A DNA stretch of 64,000 nt, taken from positions 22,995 through 86,994 of the forward strand of contig CANFLL010000005.1 of assembly GCA_947447825.1 (NCBI GenBank), in the 5' to 3' direction. The notes beneath the pieces are model-generated. The model was given only the letters and a program-made list of their open reading frames with translations, ran no database searches and was not told the DNA's origin. Shown piece by piece: positions 9,653-19,783 of this stretch. Both the position numbers and the translations under genes were made by a program. This stretch comes from Chitinophagaceae bacterium. Lineage in GTDB: Bacteria; Bacteroidota; Bacteroidia; Chitinophagales; Chitinophagaceae. The number at the start of each line of letters is the position of its first letter. Position 1 is the first letter of the stretch.

Positions 9653-10744
9653 ATGTACAACGATGATTTTTTAAAGAATAGATTAGCTGAAAGAAAAGAG
9701 CAGAATGCTTTTAGAACCTTACGACTACCTGACAATAAGATAGATTTTTGTAGTAACGATTATCTGGGCATTGCTACAAATGCCCAACTTTCCACTTCGC
9801 ACAATTTGGTTTCAGCGCACGGTTCAGCAGGTTCTCGTTTGCTTGCAGGCAATTATGAATTGATAGAAGAAACTGAAAAACAAATAGCCCTTTTTCATCA
9901 AGCTGATGCTGCATTAATATTCAATTCGGGCTATGATGCCAATCTCGGATTGTTGAGTTGTGTTCCTCAAAAAGGCGATACCATCATCTACGATTTCCTT
10001 TGCCACGCCTCCATTAGAGACGGCATACGATTATCGAAAGCTCAATCCTTTGCCTTTCTTCACAATAATTTGAATGATTTGGAGCGAAGACTGAAATTGG
10101 TTTCAGGGAACATCTTTGTGGTTACAGAATCTGTTTTCAGCATGGATGGGGATTTTTGTCCTTTAGAAGAAATGATTCAATTGTGCAAACAATACAATGC
10201 CCATTTAATAATTGATGAAGCACATGCCACAGGTGTTGTGGGCGAAAAGGGTGAAGGATTAGTGCAACATCTTCAATTGCAAAACGAAGTTTTTGCCCGT
10301 GTACACACTTTTGGAAAAGCAACTGGATGCCATGGTGCAGTTGTTTTGGGAAGCAATTACCTGCGCAATTATCTCATCAATTTTGCACGGAGTTTCATCT
10401 ATTCCACAGCATTGCCACCTGCTGCCATTAAAGTAATTGCTAATAGTTATGTGTTATTTCCTACCATGAAAAAAGAAAGGGAACACTTGCAAAAGCTTAT
10501 CAATTATTTTCAATCGGCAAACATTGCCTATCCAAAACTAGTTTCTAAAACACCCATTCAGGTGGTAATTGTTTCCGGAAATACGGAAGTAAAAAGAGTG
10601 GCTGATTTGTTACAAAACCATCATCTAGATGTTCGCCCCATACTTTATCCCACTGTTCCAAAAGGAAGTGAGCGATTAAGGATTGTGTTGCATAGTTTTA
10701 ATTCTATTGAAGAAGTAGCATTATTAGTTCGTTTATTATCCTAG
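9653..10744 (+). CDS. bioF: 8-amino-7-oxononanoate synthase (alpha-oxoamine synthase family)
   Basis: IDFCSNDYLGIA...GSAGSRLLAGN...IIDEAHATGVVGEKGEG..HTFGKATGCHGAVV. Confidence 0.85.
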   Translation: MYNDDFLKNRLAERKEQNAFRTLRLPDNKIDFCSNDYLGIATNAQLSTSHNLVSAHGSAGSRLLAGNYELIEETEKQIALFHQADAALIFNSGYDANLGLLSCVPQKGDTIIYDFLCHASIRDGIRLSKAQSFAFLHNNLNDLERRLKLVSGNIFVVTESVFSMDGDFCPLEEMIQLCKQYNAHLIIDEAHATGVVGEKGEGLVQHLQLQNEVFARVHTFGKATGCHGAVVLGSNYLRNYLINFARSFIYSTALPPAAIKVIANSYVLFPTMKKEREHLQKLINYFQSANIAYPKLVSKTPIQVVIVSGNTEVKRVADLLQNHHLDVRPILYPTVPKGSERLRIVLHSFNSIEEVALLVRLLS

Positions 10745-11011
10745 CGGAAACGAGTTTTGATTAGTGATTAAACAGAAATAAAAGCCACTTGAATATATTA
10801 TGGAGGATAATTTAACCGCAAAGCCGGCAATGTATTTTGCAAACAACCAAACAGGGAAAAAGTGTGTTGAAACAGATGTATTTAAAGGATGCAAAGAAGG
10901 AGCGTGTGTTGTAGCCTGTTCAAAACAATATAACTAACTCACAATGTAAGCCGGACGTTGTTTAATTTAATTCCTAAAACTTACTGCTTAAAACACAAAA
11001 TTTAAAATTCC

Positions 11012-12574
11012 CTAGATGCCTCTTTTCACTATTCTGCCGTTGCGTTCTCCTGTGTGTTTGCCATCATCAACGGTTAGTTTTCCATTAACAATTATATATT
11101 TAAACCCCACCGAAAGTTGGTGAGGGTTATCGTAAGTAGCCAAATCGTTCACTGTTTTTTCATCAAACAAAACAACGTCAGCATTATAGCCTTCGGATAG
11201 TAATCCCCTATTTTTTAATTGAAACTTTTGTGCAGGCAAGCTTGTCATACGCCTTATGGCTTCTTCCAATCCTATCACTTTTTGTTCCCTCACATATTTG
11301 CCCAATACTCGTGCATTAGTTCCATAAGATCTTGGGTGTGGTACTGCTTCCCCAACAACTCTGATGCCTCCATCGCTAGCAAACATGTTGAAAGGATATT
11401 TCATAATTGCCTTCACATCTTCTTCGCACATGCCATGGAAAACCATACTACTTCCTCCATTCAAAATCATATCAATAATAGTGTTTGCTTCATCTTCGGC
11501 AGTGTGTTCTTTGCCAAGGAGTGTATTTACTTCTTCAATGCTTTTGCCATTAAAGCTTGTATCATGTTTGTAGAAGGCCACCACCGCGTAGGCAAAATGT
11601 TCTTGTCCTCTTTTTCTAAGATTTTTAACCATATAATTCACGGCTCTTTTGTGTTGTGCCGCATTATTCATTCTTGCTTTAATGCTGTCTTCACTATCTG
11701 CCAAAGCCCAACTAGGCAGCAAAGTACTTAGTTTAGTGCTACTTGCAGTGTATGGATATTGGTCAATCGTGGCATCAATTCCCTCTTCTCTAGCCTTAAT
11801 AATAATAGGAAGTGTCTCTTTGCTGCGACCCCAATTTTGTTCGCCAACCAGTTTAAAATGCGATACTTCAACTGGCATCTTTGCTTTTCGGGCAATGTCA
11901 ATGGCTTCGTTAATGGCTACTACCACACTATCGCCCTCGTTGCGAATGTGACTGGCATAAACCCCATTGTGCTTTGCGGCAGCTTTAGCCAAACGCAGCA
12001 CCTCTTCGGTTTTACTGTAAGTGCCCGGAATATAAATTAACCCAGTAGAAAATCCAACAGCCCCATCCTCCATTGCTTTCTCCACAATGCCTTCCATAAG
12101 CTGTATTTCATTTTCGGTTGGTGTTCTGTTGGCGGTCCCCATCACTTTTTTGCGAACATCATTATGCCCAATAAATGACCCAATATTGATGGAAGTTTTA
12201 AGGCTATCCAAGTAACTAAAATACTTTTTGATGTCCGTATGCGAATCGCCACAGTTTCCGGTAATGACAGTGGTGACTCCATCAAAAATAAAATTCTTAG
12301 CAAGAGGGTCTTTCTTTTCTAGGTTTTCTATGTGGGTATGAACATCAATAAACCCAGGACAAACAATCAAGCCTGTGGCATCAATAGTTTTATCAGCCTT
12401 CCAATTGTCGAGGTGACCTTTGCCAACTATTTTTCCATTTTTCACGGCAACATCACCCAATATCCAGCTATTGCCAGTGCCATCTATTATTTTTCCATTC
12501 TTAATCAACAGGTCAGCTTGCTGGCCAATGGCAGTTGTAGAAACCAAAAGAAGAAGGGTAATTATTTTTTTCAT
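11012..12574 (-). CDS. D-aminoacylase / N-acyl-D-amino-acid deacylase-like amidohydrolase
   Basis: Signal peptide; DLLIKNGKIIDGTGNSW..VCPGFIDVHTHIE...GVTTVITGNCG...SHIRNEGD. Confidence 0.88.
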   Translation of the reverse strand: MKKIITLLLLVSTTAIGQQADLLIKNGKIIDGTGNSWILGDVAVKNGKIVGKGHLDNWKADKTIDATGLIVCPGFIDVHTHIENLEKKDPLAKNFIFDGVTTVITGNCGDSHTDIKKYFSYLDSLKTSINIGSFIGHNDVRKKVMGTANRTPTENEIQLMEGIVEKAMEDGAVGFSTGLIYIPGTYSKTEEVLRLAKAAAKHNGVYASHIRNEGDSVVVAINEAIDIARKAKMPVEVSHFKLVGEQNWGRSKETLPIIIKAREEGIDATIDQYPYTASSTKLSTLLPSWALADSEDSIKARMNNAAQHKRAVNYMVKNLRKRGQEHFAYAVVAFYKHDTSFNGKSIEEVNTLLGKEHTAEDEANTIIDMILNGGSSMVFHGMCEEDVKAIMKYPFNMFASDGGIRVVGEAVPHPRSYGTNARVLGKYVREQKVIGLEEAIRRMTSLPAQKFQLKNRGLLSEGYNADVVLFDEKTVNDLATYDNPHQLSVGFKYIIVNGKLTVDDGKHTGERNGRIVKRGI

Positions 12575-12857
12575 GCTAATAAATTCTACTAATACAATGC
12601 AATAAGTGGTTTTAATGTAACAGTGATATTTATTAGCTGTAGTAGGATTAGATTGATTGTGGGATATTTAGGATTTTGAGGGTAACTTAATCCTACTAAA
12701 CCTAGTTCAGAGTAGCTAGTGATAATTTTTGCAAATCATTCGGGTTGTTATCGTCTTTTAAAGAATCATATTTCGTGATTCTAGAAACAAATGAAAAAAA
12801 TTATATTTAGATTTCCAGAATCTAATAATTATTGAAATTATTTCAACTCTCAACTCT

Positions 12858-14114
12858 CTACTTTTTATGATAAGCTATACCTGCAGATCCACTTTCAGAT
12901 GGTGTTAATTCGAAGATGTGTTCAGGCAATAAACCTTCTTCTATTCTATGCGACACATATAGTATGGCTGTTTTACTTTCTGAAGCAATCTTGTTAATCA
13001 AGTTGGTTACTACCGAGGCATTATGGTCGTCTAAGCCAGACATGGCTTCATCTAATATTAATAATGGTGGATGCTTCACCATTGCTCTTGCCACCAATGC
13101 CAACCGTTGTTGCCCAAGAGATAGTTGACAGAATACCCTCTTTTTTAACTGACTCATCTCTATCAGTTCCAGCCATTCATCTGCTAATCTTATCTGAATG
13201 TCTGATGGTTCTTTATATAAACCAATGGAATCCGTGAAGCCAGAAATAATCATTTGTTCAAGTGTATGTCTGGTATTAAATAAGTCTGTCATGGATGGCG
13301 TGAGGTAGCCAATCTTTTGTTTAATAGACCATACTGTTTCGCCCGTGCCTTTTTTTCTACCAAACAATGTGAGGTCTTGGTTATAAGCTTTGGGATTGTC
13401 GCCATTAATCATGGTTAGTAATGTTGTTTTCCCACTACCATTTGGCCCTACTAGTTGCCAAAATTCACCTGCGTTTATCGTCCAGTTTATGTCTTTCACA
13501 ATCACCCTTTCCTCATATTTCACCGTCACGTTCTTAAATGAAACCAGTTCCATATTATCCAAAACATATTCTGAAATAGGTGGTGGCACAGTGATAGTAA
13601 TCTTTTTTTTAGAGGAAGAAATGTGGGTATTTAGGTAAGATTTTATATCGTTAATGGGGATTAGTTTATCGTCGGAATATTCAAAAGCAACCTTAATAAA
13701 CGGAAGAAAATCCCGTTGTCTATTTATTAATTGAATGATGGATGTGTGGTTAGCCATTTCTGTAATGCTTGTTAGCAAAGCTGCTTGTGTGGCAACATCT
13801 AGGTTGTCCATAGGATTGTCTAGAACAATAAAATCGGGCTTTTGAGTTAGCAGATAGGAGAGAAGTGCCTTCTTTTGTTCGCCACTAGATAGGCTTCTGA
13901 TGCTTCGATTATATTGTTTAGAAACAATCCATTCTTCATGCAAAGCCTCTTCTTCAATAAACTCATTGAGAACTATGGAGGAGAATAATGCACCTTTTTG
14001 CCCACTAAATTCAGGCAGCATTGTGTGCTGCTTTCCCTCCATGATTTGGTGGGTGAGGTGTAGTTTATTAGCATTGTTTGATAGAAATATTGCCCGATGA
14101 TTTGTTTGTGTCAT
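12858..14114 (-). CDS. ModF-like tandem ABC ATPase
   Basis: C-terminal half complete (GPNGSGKTTLL, LSLGQQRLALVARA, LLILDEAMSGLD); N-terminal half has LSSGEQKK/FIVLDNP but no Walker A. Confidence 0.85.
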   Translation of the reverse strand: MTQTNHRAIFLSNNANKLHLTHQIMEGKQHTMLPEFSGQKGALFSSIVLNEFIEEEALHEEWIVSKQYNRSIRSLSSGEQKKALLSYLLTQKPDFIVLDNPMDNLDVATQAALLTSITEMANHTSIIQLINRQRDFLPFIKVAFEYSDDKLIPINDIKSYLNTHISSSKKKITITVPPPISEYVLDNMELVSFKNVTVKYEERVIVKDINWTINAGEFWQLVGPNGSGKTTLLTMINGDNPKAYNQDLTLFGRKKGTGETVWSIKQKIGYLTPSMTDLFNTRHTLEQMIISGFTDSIGLYKEPSDIQIRLADEWLELIEMSQLKKRVFCQLSLGQQRLALVARAMVKHPPLLILDEAMSGLDDHNASVVTNLINKIASESKTAILYVSHRIEEGLLPEHIFELTPSESGSAGIAYHKK

Positions 14115-14292
14115 AAATAAAATAAAGGGATAAATGTAAAGGTTTTGGAATGAGAAATCATAATACTCTCTTCATTTCAATGGTTGATATTGCTTCATGT
14201 TTTTACTTTTTAAGATTAAAGGACTGCATTGCCGAACAGGTTAGTTTTTAGGATTTGCAAAATAAGAACTTTCAGAGTTAATGGGATATACT

Positions 14293-14300
14293 TAGTTTTG
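14293..14300 (+). promoter_or_regulatory. Bacteroidota -7-like element TAGTTTTG upstream of exonuclease gene
   Basis: Matches TAnnTTTG ~40 bp upstream of the start codon; no clear -33 element. Confidence 0.35.
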
Positions 14301-14341
14301 CGCCTCACTCAATTAAATTATCCCCTTTATATAATCAGAAG

Positions 14342-15112
14342 ATGAATTTAAAATTATCTCGACCGATTGCTTTCTTAGACTTAGAAACAACAGGTATTAA
14401 TATTACTAATGATAGAATTGTTGAAATTGCAATTGTTAGAATTCAATTGGATGGCAGCAAAGTGGTAAAAAGAAAGCTAATAAATCCTACTATTCCTATT
14501 CCAAAAGCTTCTTCGGACGTGCATGGTATTACAGACGAAATGGTGAAAGATGCACCAACCTTTAAACAAGTAGCCAATGAACTAAAACAGTTTATGGACA
14601 ACTGCGATATGGGCGGCTATAACAGTAATCGTTTCGACTTGCCTTTATTGATTGAAGAGTTTTCTAGAGCAGGCATTACTTTTAATATTGATGGAAGAAA
14701 GATGGTTGATGTTCAAAAGGTTTTCCATCAAATGGAACAACGCACATTGAGCGCAGCTTACAAATTCTATTGCAACAAAACCTTAGAAGGAGCGCATGGT
14801 GCAGAAGTTGATGCCACAGCCACTTGGGAAATATTGGAAGCACAGATAGAAAGATACCCTAATTTAGGCGACACTGTTGAAACAATTGTGAAGTTTACGG
14901 GCGAAGATGACATAGTTGATTTTGCTCGCCGATTTGTGAAGGATGAAAAAGGAATAGAGGTATTTAACTTCGGAAAACATAAGGGAAAATCAATTGCACA
15001 AGTGCTAAAAGAAGAGCCACAATACTACGATTGGATGATGAAAGGAGACTTTGCCTTGAACACCAAACAAAAGCTAACAGAAATACTTAACAGAACTTTA
15101 TTGAAGAAATAG
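14342..15112 (+). CDS. 3'-5' exonuclease (DnaQ/Pol III epsilon-like)
   Basis: IAFLDLETTGINITNDRIVEIAIVRI...NSNRFDLPLLIEEF; C-terminal FNFGKHKGKSIAQVL. Confidence 0.9.
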   Translation: MNLKLSRPIAFLDLETTGINITNDRIVEIAIVRIQLDGSKVVKRKLINPTIPIPKASSDVHGITDEMVKDAPTFKQVANELKQFMDNCDMGGYNSNRFDLPLLIEEFSRAGITFNIDGRKMVDVQKVFHQMEQRTLSAAYKFYCNKTLEGAHGAEVDATATWEILEAQIERYPNLGDTVETIVKFTGEDDIVDFARRFVKDEKGIEVFNFGKHKGKSIAQVLKEEPQYYDWMMKGDFALNTKQKLTEILNRTLLKK

Positions 15113-15200
15113 CGGAATAATTATCTTCTTTGCAACGAATTTATGGCTTAAAATGTCTATTAAGCGTTTCTTGCCATTGTAAATTATTTATACTATCACG

Positions 15201-15950
15201 TTGAGTAAATTAGTAATCATACCTACTTACAACGAGAAAGAAAACATTTCTCGTATCATAGCAGCCGTGTTCAATTTGAATGCTGGATACCATGTTTTAA
15301 TTATAGATGACGGTTCTCCCGATGGAACTGCACAGATTGTTAAAGACTTGGCATTGCAATACCCCAATCAATTGTTTATTAATGAAAGAAAGGGGAAATT
15401 AGGTTTGGGGACAGCTTACATACACGGTTTTAAATGGGGAATAGAACACAAATATGATTACCTATTTGAAATGGATGCCGACTTTTCTCATAACCCCAAA
15501 GATCTAGAAAACTTGTATAAAGCCTGTGCCATTGGCGGTGCAGATGTATCTATTGGAAGCCGCTATGTGAAAGGTGGTAAAGTTGAAAATTGGCCTTTGG
15601 ATAGACACTTTTATTCAAGAGGTGGAGCCTTATTTACAAAACTAATCACTTGGATGCCCATTAATGATCCTACTGCTGGGTTTATGTGCTATTCGAGAAA
15701 AGCTTTAGAAGCAATAAATTTAGATGCTATACATTTTGTGGGGTATGCTTTCCAAATAGAAATGAAGTTTGCTTGTTGGAAACTTGGTTTCAAAATAACA
15801 GAAGTGCCTATCACCTTTATTGACCGTGTGATTGGGGTAAGCAAAATGAGTAAGGGCATCATTAAAGAAGGTGTTTTTGGGGTAATAAAAATTCAGTTCC
15901 TTAGCCTCACCAAGAAATATAGTAAGCAAGTAAAAGCAAAGACAGAATAA
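15201..15950 (+). CDS. Polyprenol monophosphomannose synthase (GT2)
   Basis: LVIIPTYNEKENISRII...IIDDGSPDGTA..EMDADFSHNP..GSRYVKGG. Confidence 0.92.
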   Translation: MSKLVIIPTYNEKENISRIIAAVFNLNAGYHVLIIDDGSPDGTAQIVKDLALQYPNQLFINERKGKLGLGTAYIHGFKWGIEHKYDYLFEMDADFSHNPKDLENLYKACAIGGADVSIGSRYVKGGKVENWPLDRHFYSRGGALFTKLITWMPINDPTAGFMCYSRKALEAINLDAIHFVGYAFQIEMKFACWKLGFKITEVPITFIDRVIGVSKMSKGIIKEGVFGVIKIQFLSLTKKYSKQVKAKTE

Positions 15951-16013
15951 ATTTTAATCCAATCAGTATTTGTTTCATAGCTATGTTCTTTCTTTAATCC
16001 ACAAATAAAATGA

Positions 16014-16889
16014 ATGAGGAAAACTTCCTTAATACAACTTCATGCAGCCGTTTTTTTATGGGGCTTCACGGGTGTTTTAGGCAGGCTCATCAGTTTAAAT
16101 GAAGGGTTGTTGGTTTGGTATAGAATGCTAATCACCATCATCACTCTTTTTTTAATTATGTGGAAGCAAGGCGAAATAGAAAGACTTCCTAGGAAAACCA
16201 TTGCACAACTTTTTTTAATTGGCGGAATACTTGCTTTGCATTGGGTTTTCTTTTATGGTGCCATCAAGGTGGCTAACATTTCCATAACCCTTATTTGTCT
16301 TTCCTCTAGCGGATTAATTACTGCATTACTAGAACCTTTTATTGTGGGTAGCAAGTTCAGCTTCAAAGAAATAGCCCTTAGTTTAATGGGTATAGTGGGC
16401 ATTTATTTAATCTTTCATTTTGATAGTAAATACCAGAAAGGAATAATAATAGCAATGATTGCCGCCTTTTTAAGTGTCGTTTTTAGTGTACTGAATAAGC
16501 GTATAATAAACAATGTTTCTTCAAAAAGCATGATGCTTTATGAGCTTACTGGCGGCTGGTTGATACTAACCTTACTGATGCCCTTTTATCTAAAATCTTT
16601 CCCCAGTATTTCACTTTTTCCTAGCTCATTAGATTGGTGCTGGCTACTGATTCTTAGTTGGGCTTGCACAGTATTGGCCATGGATTTATCCTTAAAGGCA
16701 TTACGCCATCAATCAGTTTTTACGCAAAATTTAACCTTGAATCTGGAACCAGTCTATGGAATTATCTTAGCATTCATAGTGTTCAAAGAGAATAAAAATT
16801 TAAATGCAAGTTTCTATGTAGGTTTTGGATTGATAGCCCTATCTGTGGCTTTCCAGATGATAAGGGTATTGCATTATAAGAAACACTAG
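16014..16889 (+). CDS. EamA/DMT-family transporter
   Basis: Ten hydrophobic segments; LHAAVFLWGFTGVLGRLISLNEGLLVWYRM. Confidence 0.88.
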   Translation: MRKTSLIQLHAAVFLWGFTGVLGRLISLNEGLLVWYRMLITIITLFLIMWKQGEIERLPRKTIAQLFLIGGILALHWVFFYGAIKVANISITLICLSSSGLITALLEPFIVGSKFSFKEIALSLMGIVGIYLIFHFDSKYQKGIIIAMIAAFLSVVFSVLNKRIINNVSSKSMMLYELTGGWLILTLLMPFYLKSFPSISLFPSSLDWCWLLILSWACTVLAMDLSLKALRHQSVFTQNLTLNLEPVYGIILAFIVFKENKNLNASFYVGFGLIALSVAFQMIRVLHYKKH

Positions 16890-17059
16890 GTGTGAAATGT
16901 TTACTTCGTCTTCAATTAATATTTTCATAATGCTACCTTTTAACCACCTACCTAAGTAAGCTTTTGTGATTGATAAATATTCTATCTATTACATAATTTA
17001 GTGAAGACACTTTTGGGTGGATATAGGTTGAAAAGTCAGTCTTGAGAAACTGTTCTCCA

Positions 17060-17330
17060 CGGAGTTTACTTTAAATCCCACGGAGTTTACTTTAAACTCC
17101 AGCGAGTTTAGTTTAAATCCCACGGAGTTTAGTTTAAACTCCAACGAGTTTAGTTTAAATCCCACGGAGTTTACTTTAAATCCCTGCGAGTTTACTTTAA
17201 ACTCAACGGAGTTTAGTTTAAACTCCAGCGAGTTTATTTTAAATCCCACGGAGTTTAGTTTAAACTCCAGCGAGTTTAGTTTAAATCCCATGGAGTTTAT
17301 TTTAAATCCCATGGAGTTTAAAGTCTCTAC
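17060..17330. repeat. Tandem array of 12 exact 21-bp units (cggagtttaStttaaaYYcca) plus a partial unit
   Basis: Units at 17060+21n through 17311. Confidence 0.98.
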
Positions 17331-17656
17331 TACCCCAAAAAATGAAAAATGAATGCTTTAAATGAAGGTGAGGCTATGCAGAAACAGTCTTTCTAAAGCC
17401 TTACTTTTTCTCTGTAGTGGTGGTTGTATTTATATTCTTTGAAGATTTATTATTAGAAGGGAAGATTTTTTATTAATTGATTGTTTGGAATGGGTGATGG
17501 AAAATGTGTATTATTGCGCCGACAGACTAAATGCTATTTTTTAAGTGATACTAAATTGTAGCATTAAATATAAAAATATCAGAAACATGTATACATTTGT
17601 TAAGCAAACCGACTATACTAACAGTCCTACAAATTTTTAATACTTAAAACAATAAA

Positions 17657-18361
17657 ATGAAACATTACACTAGAGTTTACATTGCATTAGCAATCTGCTT
17701 GACATTTAGTTGCTCCTCCCCGAAAGAAATTGTGAAATTTCCAACAATACCCGATGAGGAATTTGCTAATCCCAATTTAAAAGAGTATTTCAAATCTACA
17801 AAAACACCGAATATTGTTTTAAGAGTACCAAATAATAATGATAAAGCGACAACTAATACAAGTACAAATAATGGAAATGACTTATTGTATAATGCAATAG
17901 AAAAAGAATTACTTAGAAATGGATTTAGTGTTAGGGACAGGGGATTGTTTAACGAATTACTGAACAAATCTCAGAATAGCGATTATTCTAAAATTAAACA
18001 ACTAACAAATACTGACTTAATTTTAGAAGTCGTGAATATCGATCGTTCTGTATTATACTCAACGAATAAAATAACTCAAATTACCTCGAAAAGTGAAAAG
18101 GAAAAAATTGGAAGCATTGATTTTAAAGAAAAAGGAGCTTCTGCTGAATATAAGCTAGTTCTAGTAAAGAATAATGAAATTGCTGGTTCTTACAAGTTTA
18201 ACTATAAGCCTTGTCCAGATGGTTGCGAGCTTACTTATTTTAAGTTTACAGGAAAACACAGTGATAAAAAGATACAACTTAGAGAAACCGTTGAGATAAA
18301 CACTTTGGAGGAATTTATGAAGGTAACTACTAAAAAATTGGTTGAATCATTTAAACATTAA
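17657..18361 (+). CDS. Putative lipoprotein of unknown function
   Basis: Lipobox-like LAICLTFSCSSPKE; long ORF. Confidence 0.7.
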   Translation: MKHYTRVYIALAICLTFSCSSPKEIVKFPTIPDEEFANPNLKEYFKSTKTPNIVLRVPNNNDKATTNTSTNNGNDLLYNAIEKELLRNGFSVRDRGLFNELLNKSQNSDYSKIKQLTNTDLILEVVNIDRSVLYSTNKITQITSKSEKEKIGSIDFKEKGASAEYKLVLVKNNEIAGSYKFNYKPCPDGCELTYFKFTGKHSDKKIQLRETVEINTLEEFMKVTTKKLVESFKH

Positions 18362-18464
18362 AATGTACGAATACTTATTTGTCATGTAAAATGGTTCATC
18401 TATTAATTATCGTAGAGACTTTCTTTGATAAGTTTTTATTTATTGTATAATTAGAATATGTTAA

Positions 18465-18505
18465 AAACAAAAAAGTGTAGCTAACTTAGCTACACTTTTT
18501 TGTTT
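18465..18505. terminator. Bidirectional hairpin terminator
   Basis: aaacaaaaaagtgtagctaa-c-ttagctacacttttttgttt, 20-bp perfect arms with 1-nt centre. Confidence 0.85.
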
Positions 18506-18510
18506 CCACT

Positions 18511-18580
18511 AACCCTAGCTGGCGTACATCCAATTAACATGTTGCAAGGCTCGCTGCTACCGCGCCTTCTTTAACGTGTG
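18511..18580. repeat. Dispersed repeat element copy A
   Basis: ccctagctggcgtacatccaatta..gttgcaaggctcgctgctaccgcgc resembles 19410-19473. Confidence 0.6.
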
Positions 18581-18709
18581 GTAACTCTGGGATTGTGTAA
18601 TCAAGGATTTAAAAGTTTTAGCTTCAATAAAAGAATTCAAAGAGTATTTTGCACAGTATATTTGTGAATCCTTTTGAAAAAGATGGGGGATGAACTTAAA
18701 AAATAAGAT

Positions 18710-18892
18710 ATGGGCAAGATAATAAAAATATCAAAGACAGATTCTCCAGAACAAACACTTAAAGCACTTAAACAGCTGGAGAAGAAAAAGCAAGCCCCTA
18801 AAACAAAATCATTAGCAGAATTCTTTGGAAAAATGCCTGGTGTTTTTGGCGATGGACTAACATACCAAAAACAAATGCGCAATGAATGGTAG
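18710..18892 (+). CDS. VapB-like antitoxin of a PIN-toxin module
   Basis: 60 aa ending GDGLTYQKQMRNEW; overlaps the downstream PIN ORF start. Confidence 0.65.
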   Translation: MGKIIKISKTDSPEQTLKALKQLEKKKQAPKTKSLAEFFGKMPGVFGDGLTYQKQMRNEW

Positions 18893-19247
18893 ATATTTTG
18901 CAGATACTAGCACCTTTATCTAACTCTTGGATAAACATCCTGCATTGACAGTGTTATTGGAAAGCGAATGGATTTTTTCGGTTATTACAGAAAGAGAATT
19001 GCAATCAAAGCACAATATTAAACCCGAAGAGATAGCCATAGTAAAAGAAGTACTCTTAGCTTGCAAAAAGGTAATTCATGTTGATGCAATAAATGAGATA
19101 ACCATCCAATTAAAAAGAAAATATAGAATTAAACTTCCCGATGCCCTAATTGCTGCTTCTGCTATCATGCTGAACATTCCACTTATCACTTTTGATAAAG
19201 GATTTTCTAAAATTTATGAGCTAGACTTAATTTTGTTTGAACCTTGA
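18882..19247 (+). pseudogene. VapC-like PIN-domain toxin interrupted by in-frame TAA (18921-18923)
   Basis: ATG at 18882: MNGRYFADTSTFI*LLDKHPALTVLLESEWIFSVITERELQ...KLPDALIAASAIMLNIPLITFDKGF. Confidence 0.8.
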
Positions 19248-19282
19248 GTATGTATATTAATTTATTATGCTAGCTTTATCCC

Positions 19283-19471
19283 ATGGACACAGAACAACTA
19301 CGCGATTATTGTTTAAGCAAACCACTTACCGAAGAAGGATTACCTTTTGGGCCGAATGTGTTGGTGTTTAAAGTGAATGGTAAAATATTCTTGTTGACTA
19401 GTTTGGATGCCCCGCTAGCGCACGTCAATTCAGCGTTTCAAACGGACTCGCTGCTGCCGCGCAGTCTGTGA
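19283..19471 (+). pseudogene. Truncated MmcQ/YjbR-family gene (5' duplicate of 20095-20430)
   Basis: First 43 codons align with the intact copy (13 nt differences), then unrelated repeat sequence. Confidence 0.85.
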
Positions 19472-19473
19472 CG
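19410..19473. repeat. Dispersed repeat element copy B at the YjbR truncation point
   Basis: ccccgctagcgcacgtcaattcagcgtttcaaacggactcgctgctgccgcgc. Confidence 0.6.
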
Positions 19474-19567
19474 AATTGCTTAGCTAAGATTACGGTAAAG
19501 CAATACTAATCTTCAAAATCAAATAGAAATAGAAAAGTTTTTGTTCTTAGATTTGTGTAAAATAAAA

Positions 19568-19783
19568 ATGATGGCTACTATAAATGAAGCATTAGACAAA
19601 TTGATGGAGCTTGATTTTGAAAGCAGGGAGATGATAATTGAAATTGCCCAAAAAAGACAAGTGGAAGAGCGCCGGAAAGAAATAGCACATAATGCAAAGA
19701 AGGCAGCATCGGCACATAAAGGCAATAAAATCAAAGCTGTGCAGGCATCAGAAATAATTGCCCGCCTTAATAGCTTGGCATAA
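19568..19783 (+). CDS. Antitoxin of RelE/YafQ-type module
   Basis: Small charged protein directly upstream of and overlapping the toxin ORF; likely ATG at 19568/19571. Confidence 0.7.
   Translation: MMATINEALDKLMELDFESREMIIEIAQKRQVEERRKEIAHNAKKAASAHKGNKIKAVQASEIIARLNSLA

Noticed and set aside
11219-12605. Plus-strand ORFs opposite the D-aminoacylase gene
   Set aside because: Cys/Phe/Ser-rich shadow translations without homology or start signals.
16998-17312. 104-aa ORF MGFKINSMGFKLNSLEFKLNS...
   Set aside because: Translation of 21-bp array 2; no independent coding evidence.
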